Counted from the stretch's first letter, positions 33,600 through 39,942 are shown. The stretch is DNA of 64,000 bases from Bacilli bacterium (GCA_017617065.1 JAFZWP010000001.1:1-64000); one strand, 5' to 3'. Numbers and translations are program-made. Notes: generated from the letters alone by a model not told the origin.

Positions 33600-33815
33600 T
33601 TATCTTTGATTTTGTACAAATCCTATAACTCGATACGGAGGATATGGTTGATCGGTTTTTTCAATATAAACTTCTACTTGTTGATTATTTCTTTTATCTA
33701 ATCTAACACCTTTATAAGTTAGCTTTTTCTTTTTATTTTCTAATTCTGTTACAATATAAAGAGCAAATTTATCATTTTCCATAATTGCTTTCATGGTAGT
33801 TAAATCGTAAGTCAT
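33600..33815 (-). CDS. Small protein of unknown function, 71 residues
   Basis: Not recognised; beta-strand-rich and basic. ATG 33815 was chosen because a GAGG site precedes it and it starts right after the preceding stop. Confidence 0.58.
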   Translation of the reverse strand: MTYDLTTMKAIMENDKFALYIVTELENKKKKLTYKGVRLDKRNNQQVEVYIEKTDQPYPPYRVIGFVQNQR

Positions 33816-33816
33816 A

Positions 33817-34050
33817 TTACCGCCTCTTACCTTTGCCTCTAGCATACAAATTATCTAAAACTTCTATTCTTGCATGTACCGCATCAATTTGATTTTTTAT
33901 ATCATCTACTGTATCTGCTGAACAAGTAATTAATCTCAAATCTTCTATTCCATCCATTTTTACAGCATTATAAATTAAATCAGCAGGAGTCATTATCTTG
34001 ATTATTTTATAATTTCTGTAATATTCTACTACACGCATTTTTACTGCCAT
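33817..34050 (-). CDS. Small protein of unknown function, 77 residues
   Basis: Not recognised. MAVKMRVVEYYRNYKIIKI suggests a small alpha/beta fold; the end is basic (NLYARGKGKRR). ATG 34050 has AAGGAG 6 bases upstream, unlike the upstream in-frame ATG at 34083. Confidence 0.6.
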   Translation of the reverse strand: MAVKMRVVEYYRNYKIIKIMTPADLIYNAVKMDGIEDLRLITCSADTVDDIKNQIDAVHARIEVLDNLYARGKGKRR

Positions 34051-34061
34051 GCACTTCTCCT

Positions 34062-34424
34062 TTATCTTTCTTTTTGTGGGCATATAATAGTTTGTTTGGC
34101 TTTTTCAGTTTTAAAATATTTATTATATGCACCGTAACTTAATAATAAAATAGAAGCGCCTAATGAAGTGTAAAGAATTAATCGTGCTAAAGCTGACCAA
34201 TTTAAATTTCGTGCTTCTGCTCTATCTTTTTTAACTTTAGCATTAAATGATTTATATGTAACTATATTTCCTTGTGCATCATATACTGCACCGGGAATAT
34301 AATCTTCTAACATTACAGGAGATTCTTGTTCTTCAGTTTCTTCTGTAGTATTTATTTGTTGCATTGGTTCTATCTCATCATGACTTGTTCTAAAACCAAT
34401 ACGATTTCGTTGTGGTTCAGGCAT
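34062..34424 (-). CDS. Single-pass membrane protein, 120 residues
   Basis: Not recognised. A disordered, Glu/Gln-rich N-terminus of about 80 residues, then one transmembrane helix (LILYTSLGASILLLSYGAY) and a short basic tail ending KTEKAKQTIICPQKER. First gene downstream of the promoter at 34469. Confidence 0.58.
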   Translation of the reverse strand: MPEPQRNRIGFRTSHDEIEPMQQINTTEETEEQESPVMLEDYIPGAVYDAQGNIVTYKSFNAKVKKDRAEARNLNWSALARLILYTSLGASILLLSYGAYNKYFKTEKAKQTIICPQKER

Positions 34425-34468
34425 TATTCTACTCCGTTACTTGTAAGTAGAAATTAGTCAATGCTTAG

Positions 34469-34484
34469 ATATATTATATAGAAC
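34469..34484 (-). promoter_or_regulatory. Phage-type promoter motif
   Basis: Minus strand GTTCTATATAATATAT, between tRNA-Trp and the gene starting at 34424; the closest match to consensus in the window. Confidence 0.55.
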
Positions 34485-34500
34485 CCGAAGAAAAGATAAC

Positions 34501-34576
34501 TGGCACACCAGGGAGGAATCGAACCCAACCATCTGTGGTTTTGGAGACCACGGTCCTACCATTGAACGACTGATGT
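34501..34576 (-). tRNA. tRNA-Trp(CCA)
   Basis: Cloverleaf with acceptor ACATCAG/CTGGTGT, anticodon arm GTGGT-CTCCAAA-ACCAC and encoded CCA. Confidence 0.92.
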
Positions 34577-34583
34577 ATAAATT

Positions 34584-34657
34584 TGGAGGTCAGTATAGGA
34601 GTTGCACCTATCTAAACGGTTTTGCAGACCATCACATAACTGCTCTGTCAACTGACC
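34584..34657 (-). tRNA. tRNA-Cys(GCA)
   Basis: Acceptor GGTCAGT/ACTGACC, anticodon loop CTGCAAA, encoded CCA. Confidence 0.9.
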
Positions 34658-34658
34658 G

Positions 34659-34734
34659 TGGTGGCTTAGAGTGGAATCGAACCACTGACACAGGGATTTT
34701 CAGTCCCTTGCTCTACCAACTGAGCTACCAAGCC
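34659..34734 (-). tRNA. tRNA-Phe(GAA)
   Basis: Acceptor GGCTTGG/CTAAGCC, anticodon loop CTGAAAA, standard T arm GTGG-TTCGATT-CCAC, encoded CCA. Confidence 0.93.
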
Positions 34735-34740
34735 TAAAAC

Positions 34741-35421
34741 TCATTTATTTTTATTATACCACTCTAAAAATTTATTTATTTCTTCTTTTATATATTCTTT
34801 GTTTTTTCGCAAGTCTTTCCATTCAATTCTATAAACTTTCCAACCTGCTTTAATTAGTCTTCCATCTCGTGTTTTATCGTGTATTTGTCGTTCTTTCACT
34901 TTATGCTGTTTACCATCAATTTCTAAATCAATTTTATTTGATAAAGCAAAATCTAAAAAATAACATCCGTTTTCATTTATTCCTAATTCTAATTTTTTAA
35001 TAGGTTTATTAAATTCATATTTTATACCATTATTCTTTAAAACTCGTTTAAAAAATTTTTCTGCATAACTTTCGATCTTTCGAGTTGTCCAACCTATATG
35101 TTTACCTTCTTTTATTAATCTTTCTTGTACTAATTGACCATTTTTTGTTTTTAACTTTTTTTGACATTCTAAACTACAAGTTTTTGCTTTGCTTAAAGAT
35201 CCATTTTTAATCCTATTTGGTAAATATTTTTCCCCACATACAATACAAATTTTTTCAGGCACTCTAGAATGTGTATTAAAATATTTACATAATGTATTTT
35301 TAATTTTTTCTTTGCTTGTATTTGAATGTATATGACTATTTGCACATTTTCTTGAACAAAATCTTCCAGATCCATATATTTCAGTTACAAGCTTTCCACA
35401 TTTTTCACATATATATTCCAT
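34741..35421 (-). CDS. Zinc-finger homing endonuclease, Vsr/EDxHD-like
   Basis: 226 residues, inserted between tRNA-Phe and tRNA-Pro. Two N-terminal zinc fingers (ICEKCGKLVTE with FCSRKCANSH; CIVCGEKY with CSLECQ) would bind DNA. The C-terminal nuclease core reads FLDFALSNKIDLEIDGKQH, then RDGRLIKAGWKVYRIEW, the D-x-E-x-D-G-x-x-H pattern of phage Vsr-like (EDxHD) homing endonucleases. It is free-standing, with its own GTTCTATGTTATATAAGG promoter-like sequence just upstream. Confidence 0.82.
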   Translation of the reverse strand: MEYICEKCGKLVTEIYGSGRFCSRKCANSHIHSNTSKEKIKNTLCKYFNTHSRVPEKICIVCGEKYLPNRIKNGSLSKAKTCSLECQKKLKTKNGQLVQERLIKEGKHIGWTTRKIESYAEKFFKRVLKNNGIKYEFNKPIKKLELGINENGCYFLDFALSNKIDLEIDGKQHKVKERQIHDKTRDGRLIKAGWKVYRIEWKDLRKNKEYIKEEINKFLEWYNKNK

Positions 35422-35490
35422 ATTATATTTCCTTATATAACATAGAACTATGAAATTTGGATACCACGGAACAAAAAACCTCTAGTTCAA

Positions 35491-35567
35491 TGGTCGGGGC
35501 GACATGATTCGAACATGCGACATTACGGACCCAAACCGTACGCTCTACCAGGCTGAGCTACACCCCG
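35491..35567 (-). tRNA. tRNA-Pro(UGG)
   Basis: Acceptor CGGGGTG/CGCCCCG, anticodon arm ACGG-TTTGGGT-CCGT, T arm GCATG-TTCGAAT-CATGT, encoded CCA. Confidence 0.92.
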
Positions 35568-35571
35568 AAGT

Positions 35572-35601
35572 AAAATTAAAACCCTCTTTCTTTCAGGAGG
35601 G
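35572..35601 (-). terminator. Terminator-like hairpin upstream of tRNA-Pro
   Basis: Stem CCCTC with GAGGG, followed on the minus strand by TTTTAATTTT. Confidence 0.6.
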
Positions 35602-35740
35602 CCTCAATTATATTTTTATGAAAAGAGAATATAATTAACAGCGACCTCCGTGAGATTTAAAGGGACATGGCCAAAAATTAACATTCATTCTTTTCATATT
35701 TTATAGAACTCTTCTTTTTTACCGGTTAAACTATTATTAA

Positions 35741-36113
35741 ATTAAAAGGAGCAACCCAACTAAGTATGTACATGCTCCAACACCCACCTACCTAACTGTC
35801 AGAATTTAATCTACGCACCTAGGTTTTACATGCCACTCAACATAAGATTATCAGCGTAGCAACACTGTGGAGTCAATCTTATGTATGTTGCGGGGCCTAC
35901 ACACCTTCCGGCCCAAGAAGTAGCGCTCCTATCTTCAGTGCTACTGCCGTCATCTTAGATCTTGACTCATAGATCTAAAACTTATTTGTAGGTTGTTACT
36001 TTTCGCAGCTATTTTATTAAGCATACATTGCATTTCTATGCACCTACAAAACTTTGGCAAGGTCTTTGAGATTTAACTCAGATAGTTTTAACATTCTATC
36101 AAGACCTTATAAA
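35741..36113. ncRNA. Non-coding block of eight consecutive hairpins
   Basis: No gene or tRNA is seen. Perfect or near-perfect stems follow one another: 35748-35778, 35790-35824, 35841-35883 (9 bp), 35893-35914, 35919-35945 (9 bp with one G-U), 35955-35978 (8 bp), 35985-36050 (9 bp) and 36059-36108. The last is a perfect three-way junction: 8-bp closing stem plus TGAG/CTCA and GATAG/CTATC arms. The strand is unclear; neighbours are on the minus strand. No known RNA family recognised. Confidence 0.55.
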
Positions 36114-36755
36114 CTATACTTGTAATGTATTTATTCTGATAAAATAATCTTTACGTTTTTCTAAATATTCACTCAATTCAATAATATCTGAATATGCTTC
36201 TTTACCCATTCTTGTTGTTTGTAAAGATAAACGTATTTCTTTTGGTGAAGTACTCATTATATCTGGATTTGTAGTTAATATAAATTTAAATTTATACTCA
36301 TCTTTTTCTAAAATCTTAAGTAATGATTTTAAACTTAAAAAATTCTCAAATATAACATGAACCCATGCAACAGCATAACCATGACCACAACAACTTCCTG
36401 TGGTTTTATATCCTACACCATTTAATGCATATACTAATGGCGCAATTTCAGCATCTAATTCTGTTATATCATTCTCATGAAATATAAATTCACCTGTATA
36501 ATCACGCTCTTTTATACCTCTATAAGGATAAACTTCATCTTTATATCTATCTATATTAAACTTAACTATATCATCTGTATTAATTTTAATCTCATATAAA
36601 GGATTTTCTTTTACTACAAAGAAATATTTAAAATCAAATGAAATCATTAATTCTGGAAATTCTTTATATAAAACTATTAAACCTGCTGCCATTATATCCT
36701 GTGTTGCTTTATTAATAATAGCTACACGTATCCCAGGTTCTTTATAGTTTATCAT
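36114..36755 (-). CDS. Phage protein of unknown function with GSCCGHG motif, 213 residues
   Basis: Not assigned. ELDAEIAPLVYALNGVGYKT, then TGSCCGHGYAVAWVHVIFEN, is a conserved-looking core (cysteine pair and His between strands) also seen in hypothetical phage proteins. It could be a metal site. It lies directly downstream of the acyl carrier protein gene in a two-gene unit within the tRNA array. Confidence 0.6.
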   Translation of the reverse strand: MINYKEPGIRVAIINKATQDIMAAGLIVLYKEFPELMISFDFKYFFVVKENPLYEIKINTDDIVKFNIDRYKDEVYPYRGIKERDYTGEFIFHENDITELDAEIAPLVYALNGVGYKTTGSCCGHGYAVAWVHVIFENFLSLKSLLKILEKDEYKFKFILTTNPDIMSTSPKEIRLSLQTTRMGKEAYSDIIELSEYLEKRKDYFIRINTLQV

Positions 36756-36777
36756 AAAATCCTCCTTTATTAAGATT

Positions 36778-37017
36778 TTATTTTGCAGTTACATATTTTT
36801 GTACTAATTCTTTTATATCTTTAATTCTAGTACCACATTTAGATATTTCTTCATCACTTACTTTAATATTAAATTCATTTTCAATATTCATATATACTTC
36901 TACCATATCTAAAGAATCTAATCCGAGATCTTTCGTTAAATCAGTATCATCAGTCAATTCTGCATTTGGTGCTACTTTTGAAATCTCTCTCTTAACCACT
37001 TTATCTATGTATTCCAT
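36778..37017 (-). CDS. acpP: Acyl carrier protein
   Basis: 79 residues, acidic four-helix protein. The phosphopantetheine-attachment motif DLGLDSLDMVEV carries the acceptor Ser (residue about 35), followed by NIENEFNIKVSDEEI as in bacterial AcpP. It would need a host 4'-phosphopantetheinyl transferase. ACP genes are rare in phages. Partners in the window could be the phosphate-acyltransferase-like protein (30145), but they are not adjacent. Confidence 0.9.
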   Translation of the reverse strand: MEYIDKVVKREISKVAPNAELTDDTDLTKDLGLDSLDMVEVYMNIENEFNIKVSDEEISKCGTRIKDIKELVQKYVTAK

Positions 37018-37058
37018 ATCATTTCCTTTGCTAATGTTAGACTAAAATTTAGAAGTAC

Positions 37059-37143
37059 TGGCGGAAGTAGAGAGATTCGAACTCCCAAGACCTTTCGGTC
37101 GGCTGATTAGTAATCAGCTGCAGTACCATTGTGCCATACTTCC
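37059..37143 (-). tRNA. tRNA-Ser with unusual ACU anticodon
   Basis: Type II tRNA with long variable arm (GACC-GAAA-GGTC). Acceptor GGAAGTA/TACTTCC, anticodon arm GCTGA-TTACTAA-TCAGC giving ACU (codon AGU), encoded CCA. Bacterial tRNAs for AGY codons normally carry GCU; A at position 34 is odd. Confidence 0.85.
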
Positions 37144-37149
37144 AAATGG

Positions 37150-37239
37150 TGGCGGACAGAGAGGGATTCGAACCCCCGATACCATTGCTGGTATGCCGGT
37201 TTTCAAGACCAGTGTATTCAGCCACTCTACCATCTGTCC
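37150..37239 (-). tRNA. tRNA-Ser(UGA)
   Basis: Type II tRNA, acceptor GGACAGA/TCTGTCC, anticodon loop CTTGAAA, long variable arm, encoded CCA (the CCA is present twice in tandem). Confidence 0.92.
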
Positions 37240-37241
37240 AT

Positions 37242-37318
37242 TGGTACGGGTGATGAGTCTCGAACTCACAACCTCAACCTTGGCAAGGTTGCGCTCTAAC
37301 CAATTGAGCTACACCCGT
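37242..37318 (-). tRNA. tRNA-Gly(GCC)
   Basis: Acceptor ACGGGTG/CACCCGT, anticodon arm CAACC-TTGCCAA-GGTTG, encoded CCA. Confidence 0.92.
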
Positions 37319-37324
37319 ATAACA

Positions 37325-37401
37325 TGGTGGGTGTTAAGAGACTTGAACTCCTGACCCTCTGCGTGTAAAGCAGATGCTCTAGCCAACTGAGCTAAACACC
37401 C
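37325..37401 (-). tRNA. tRNA-Val(UAC)
   Basis: Acceptor GGGTGTT/AACACCC, anticodon arm TCTGC-TTTACAC-GCAGA, encoded CCA. Confidence 0.92.
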
Positions 37402-37410
37402 TCGTTTCAT

Positions 37411-37484
37411 TGGTTGAGGCGCTCGGAGTCGGACCAAGATAACGGGAACCAAAATCCCGGGTTCTACCATTAAACTACGCCTCA
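37411..37484 (-). tRNA. tRNA-Gln(UUG)
   Basis: Acceptor TGAGGCG/CGCCTCA, anticodon arm CGGGA-TTTTGGT-TCCCG, encoded CCA. The T loop reads TCCGACT instead of TTCRANY, a small deviation. Confidence 0.9.
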
Positions 37485-37490
37485 ATAAAT

Positions 37491-37565
37491 TGGCACTCCC
37501 AACCAGATTCGAACTGGTGTTGATGGAATGAAAGTCCATAGTACTAACCGCTATACGATGGGAGC
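37491..37565 (-). tRNA. tRNA-Glu(UUC)
   Basis: Acceptor GCTCCCA/TGGGAGT, anticodon arm ATGGA-CTTTCAT-TCCAT, encoded CCA. Confidence 0.92.
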
Positions 37566-37575
37566 AAAAAAACTT

Positions 37576-37650
37576 TGGCTGGCGTGGTCCGATTCGAACG
37601 GACAATCATTCGGTTAACAGCCGAAAGCTCTGCCGTTGAGCTACACGCCA
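37576..37650 (-). tRNA. tRNA-Asn(GUU)
   Basis: Acceptor TGGCGTG/CACGCCA, anticodon arm TTCGG-CTGTTAA-CCGAA, encoded CCA. Confidence 0.93.
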
Positions 37651-38056
37651 ATAAAAGATGCTTTGATTTACATACGCTGGCTCAATAGCATCAAAAGCCT
37701 CGGCAGATCCTCGACCATTGGTCAAGGCCCAGAAAATATCACTTCCGTTTTCGATTATAAAGTGATTTAAAATAGCAATCTTATTGGATTCAAACCAACC
37801 CTGTATCTCTACCGTGCTAATCTCTACACCATCAGATTGCTATTATGTTCAGTCGAACATCACTAGCTGAACTCTGTGATGTTCGGATAAGGTGTCCAAT
37901 CAGCAGTACAAAAGAGATCTTTTTCCTACTTATGGAACTTTACCTCAAGCGGAGAATGATAGACTAGATCCCGAATTTAGATTACTGACTTGTAAGAGTA
38001 CAAGCTGACGGGGACTATCAAACCCGAAATTCATGTAAAGAGGATACATGAACAGA
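37651..38056. ncRNA. Non-coding hairpin-rich block between tRNA-Asn and tRNA-Asp
   Basis: No gene is seen in 400 bases. Stems: 37657-37692 (GATGCT/AGCATC), 37709-37727 (8 bp, one G-U on the minus strand), 37738-37766 (ATCACTT/AAGTGAT), a tRNA-like unit 37771-37844, a pseudoknot-like unit 37847-37885 (10-bp stem CGAACATCAC/GTGATGTTCG whose loop CTGAAC pairs with GTTCAG just upstream), 37914-37972 (7 bp), 37973-38032 enclosing CTTGTA/TACAAG, and 38030-38052 (TTCATGT/ACATGAA). G-U pairs favour the minus strand. Confidence 0.55.
37771..37844 (-). ncRNA. tRNA-sized element with 11-bp stem and a T-arm-like hairpin
   Basis: 74 bases closed by an 11-bp perfect stem (37771-37781 with 37834-37844). 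On the minus strand the 3' side carries TTGG-TTTGAAT-CCAA, like a T arm. No convincing anticodon arm and no CCA are seen, so I do not call it a tRNA. It may be a degenerate tRNA or a tRNA-like RNA. Confidence 0.4.
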
Positions 38057-38133
38057 TGGCGCGGACTACGGGACTTGAACCCGTGACCTCTTGCGTGACA
38101 GGCAAGCGCTCTAACCAATTGAGCTAAGCCCGC
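38057..38133 (-). tRNA. tRNA-Asp(GUC)
   Basis: Acceptor GCGGGCT/AGTCCGC, anticodon arm CTTGC-CTGTCAC-GCAAG, encoded CCA. Confidence 0.93.
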
Positions 38134-38381
38134 AGATAAGTTTGGTAGATTCTGTTGCCAAGCTCTACCCAGCTCCGATTGATAACTTTATTTAAATCAA
38201 GCGGCTATTGCACTTAATTTATAGTTATCGTTCGCTGGTTCATTTTTCATGCCAGTCAATTAAATAATCTTTTGTAATTATTTAGTAAACTGTACCGGTG
38301 ATATTGCAATGTCCCTTATGCTTCTTTTGGTCTAGTACCAAATGTTCTATTCGTAATAAACTAAATATCACCAAACTTTAT
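38134..38381. ncRNA. Non-coding hairpin-rich block between tRNA-Asp and the tmRNA-like element
   Basis: No gene is seen. Stems: 38144-38169 (GGTAGA/TCTACC), 38181-38229 (GATAACT/AGTTATC), 38262-38283 (AAATAAT/ATTATTT), and a 77-base unit at 38297-38373. That unit has a 9-bp perfect closing stem (GGTGATATT/AATATCACC) around a 5-bp, 7-base-loop hairpin (38326-38342) and a smaller hairpin, which together give a cloverleaf-like outline. It lacks T-arm and D-arm sequence signatures. Confidence 0.5.
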
Positions 38382-38447
38382 GGTGGAGATGTCGGTATTG
38401 AAACCGAGTCCAGTAAAAAATATACTGTCGAATCTAATTCATCCCCT
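38382..38447 (-). ncRNA. tmRNA-like element reduced to its tRNA-like domain
   Basis: 66 bases on the minus strand. The 5' end GGGGATG followed by GATTCGACAG, and the 3' end GGACTCGG then CATCTCCACCA, are the two ends of tmRNA (SsrA). The acceptor pairs GGGGATG with CATCTCC and has the G3-U70 wobble read by alanyl-tRNA synthetase, discriminator A and CCA. The T stem is TCGGT/ACCGA (5 bp). Where tmRNA has its long P2, tag and pseudoknots, there is only a CAGTA-loop-TACTG hairpin. The mRNA-like part is absent. Confidence 0.72.
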
Positions 38448-38513
38448 TATATCTTTACCTAGAGCTGATAACATTACTAAGATGTCATAGCAGTTGTTCT
38501 AGGATTTCATTTG
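38448..38513. other. Short hairpin-containing spacer
   Basis: Between the tmRNA-like element and tRNA-Tyr lies one further long hairpin (about 38459-38503, inner stem of about 7 bp with one mismatch or wobble). No other feature is seen. Confidence 0.4.
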
Positions 38514-38599
38514 TGGTGGGAGGGGTTGGAGTCGAACCAACTCAGCTAAAAGCAACGCATTTACAGTGCGCCCCGACTCTCCGACTTCGGCGCCCGCCC
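38514..38599 (-). tRNA. tRNA-Tyr(GUA)
   Basis: Type II tRNA, anticodon arm GCGCA-CTGTAAA-TGCGT, T arm GTTGG-TTCGACT-CCAAC, encoded CCA. The acceptor GGGCGGG/CCCTCCC has one C-U mismatch at the fourth pair. The 5' end touches the stop codon of the next gene. Confidence 0.87.
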
Positions 38600-38994
38600 T
38601 AAACTTTATATTTATCAAAATCCGCATTTAATACAAAAGAAGTTTTTATATGATTAACTACTTTTTTTGGAATAAACCAACTTTGTAAATTATCTGTTGT
38701 TACAAACAAATAATCATATTTTAAAGCAGTTGCAGCTTTTGTATAATTTCGTTTAGTATTTTTACAAGTTTGGCGAATATAAGGCTGGTAATATCCACTT
38801 TTTCCTTTTATAGTTGTTGTTTTAACTTGTACTTTATATAACTTTTCATCTATTTCTACTATTAAGTCATAATCTTGGCTATCATTTAATGGAATAGATA
38901 CAGTATAACCAGTCTTTGTAAAATATGCAATTGCTTGACCTAATCCAATTGAACCTTGAATTTTAGTATTTTTACAATTTGCCATTAAGTTCAC
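38599..38994 (-). CDS. PD-(D/E)XK homing endonuclease, I-SspI-like
   Basis: 131 residues between tRNA-Tyr and tRNA-Ile. YTVSIPLNDSQDYDLIVEID, then KLYKVQVKTTT, is the D-(x)n-E-x-K catalytic core of the PD-(D/E)XK family that includes the intron-encoded I-Ssp6803I nuclease, whose known target is a tRNA gene. The start has GGAG 7 bases upstream. It is free-standing; the flanking tRNAs are intact and have no intron. Confidence 0.8.
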   Translation of the reverse strand: MNLMANCKNTKIQGSIGLGQAIAYFTKTGYTVSIPLNDSQDYDLIVEIDEKLYKVQVKTTTIKGKSGYYQPYIRQTCKNTKRNYTKAATALKYDYLFVTTDNLQSWFIPKKVVNHIKTSFVLNADFDKYKV

Positions 38995-39018
38995 ATTAAA
39001 CTCCTTTTAAAAAAATAG

Positions 39019-39095
39019 TGGTGGGTAAGGAAGAACTCGAATCTTCGACCTTCGCTGTATCAGAGCGACATTCTAACCAACTGAACTACTTACCC
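39019..39095 (-). tRNA. tRNA-Ile(GAU)
   Basis: Acceptor GGGTAAG/CTTACCC, anticodon arm TCGCT-CTGATAC-AGCGA, encoded CCA. Confidence 0.93.
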
Positions 39096-39100
39096 AATCT

Positions 39101-39176
39101 TGGTGGAGCTGATGAGACTCAAACTCACGACCCCCTGAATGCAAATCAGGTGCTCTATCAACTGAGCTACAACCCC
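39101..39176 (-). tRNA. tRNA-Ala(UGC)
   Basis: Acceptor GGGGTTG/CAGCTCC with G3-U70, anticodon arm CCTGA-TTTGCAT-TCAGG, encoded CCA. Confidence 0.93.
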
Positions 39177-39397
39177 AAGAATTTAAGAAAGGGATATAAC
39201 TGATTATACCCCTTTAGAACCACTCAAATATAAACATTTGAGGAAGGACCAGCCAAACTGCATAGACATGCTTAATATATTATATAGGTTCTAAACTTAC
39301 TAGTAGGTCCCTTTACTGACTACGGCGCCGAACTTTTTTGCTTGTCGATATACGGATCAAGGCTTTTATCTCTATACTACGATTACCTACTAATTTC
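39177..39397. ncRNA. Non-coding hairpin-rich block between tRNA-Ala and tRNA-Thr
   Basis: No gene is seen. Stems: 39188-39215 (AAAGGG/CCCTTT), 39223-39242 (CTCAAAT/ATTTGAG), 39246-39310 (GGACC/GGTCC) and 39301-39392 (8-bp perfect TAGTAGGT/ACCTACTA). The last two overlap at 39301-39310 and cannot form together, which could be a switch or chance. Confidence 0.5.
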
Positions 39398-39473
39398 TGG
39401 TGCCTGTGGACAGACTCGAACTGCCGACCCTCTGATTACAAATCAGATGCACTACCAACTGTGCTACACAGGC
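39398..39473 (-). tRNA. tRNA-Thr(UGU)
   Basis: Acceptor GCCTGTG/CACAGGC, anticodon arm TCTGA-TTTGTAA-TCAGA, encoded CCA. Confidence 0.93.
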
Positions 39474-39480
39474 AATAACT

Positions 39481-39556
39481 TGGTGGACTGACAGGGACTC
39501 GAACCCTGGACCCACTGATTAAAAGTCAGTTGCTCTACCAACTGAGCTATCAATCC
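39481..39556 (-). tRNA. tRNA-Lys(UUU)
   Basis: Acceptor GGATTGA/TCAGTCC, anticodon arm ACTGA-CTTTTAA-TCAGT, encoded CCA. Confidence 0.93.
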
Positions 39557-39720
39557 AAATGTTAGGCTTTCATTAGTATCCTAACACAGAGTTTATTTTT
39601 CAATTAATTTATTCTCCTGAAGAAGTGCACCCGAAATCATAAAACAAAAGGAACAAATGCACAAAACATAATATTTAGACTTCTTCAAATTAATTCTACT
39701 CAATACTCAACTTTGATATA
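39557..39720. ncRNA. Non-coding hairpin block after tRNA-Lys
   Basis: No gene is seen. TGTTAGG/CCTAACA (39560-39586) and a 68-base unit closed by GAAGAAGT/ACTTCTTC (39619-39626 with 39679-39686), with an inner GTGCA/TGCAC stem. Confidence 0.5.
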
Positions 39721-39798
39721 TTGTGCAATCAGGAGTTGAACCTGAACAACCTAGGATAAGGAGATTAACTCTCCCTGCATACCGATGCTTTGCACAAA
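39721..39798 (-). ncRNA. tRNA-like element without CCA
   Basis: On the minus strand: acceptor-like 8-bp stem (TTGTGCAA/TTGCACAA), T arm TCAGG-TTCAACT-CCTGA (good), a short D-like hairpin GCA-TCGGTA-TGC with the conserved GG, and a hairpin AGGGAGA-GTTAA-TCTCCTT in the anticodon position. If read as a 7-base loop the anticodon would be UUA, but position 33 is not U and CCA is not encoded, unlike all 19 other tRNAs here. Probably a degenerate tRNA or a tRNA mimic. Confidence 0.5.
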
Positions 39799-39800
39799 CT

Positions 39801-39877
39801 TGGTTGCGGAGATAAGATTTGAACTTATGACCTACAGGTTATGAGCCTGTCGAGCTACCGGACTGCTCTACTCCGCG
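39801..39877 (-). tRNA. Initiator-type tRNA-Met(CAU)
   Basis: Anticodon arm ACAGG-CTCATAA-CCTGT. The acceptor CGCGGAG/CTCCGCA has the C1-A72 mismatch that marks bacterial initiator tRNA (fMet), and the D arm AGCAGTCCGGTAGCTCG is fMet-like. The three G-C pairs of the anticodon stem are only partly kept (two of three). Encoded CCA. Confidence 0.87.
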
Positions 39878-39942
39878 ATGAAACTTTATGGTGGCCCTGA
39901 CCGGACTTGAACCGGTACGCCGTTTAACCAGCAACAGATTTT

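Noticed and set aside
35741..36113. RNase P RNA or a full tmRNA in the hairpin block
   Set aside because: None of the conserved RNase P motifs (GAGGAAAGTCC-like, ACAGAA) or tmRNA ends are present here.
37309..37605. 98-residue minus-strand open frame across tRNA-Val, Gln and Glu
   Set aside because: It is only the translation of tRNA genes; no ribosome binding site and no protein features.
38297..38373. Amber-suppressor tRNA (CUA) in the 77-base cloverleaf-like unit
   Set aside because: No U33, no recognisable D or T arm and no CCA; shape alone is not enough.
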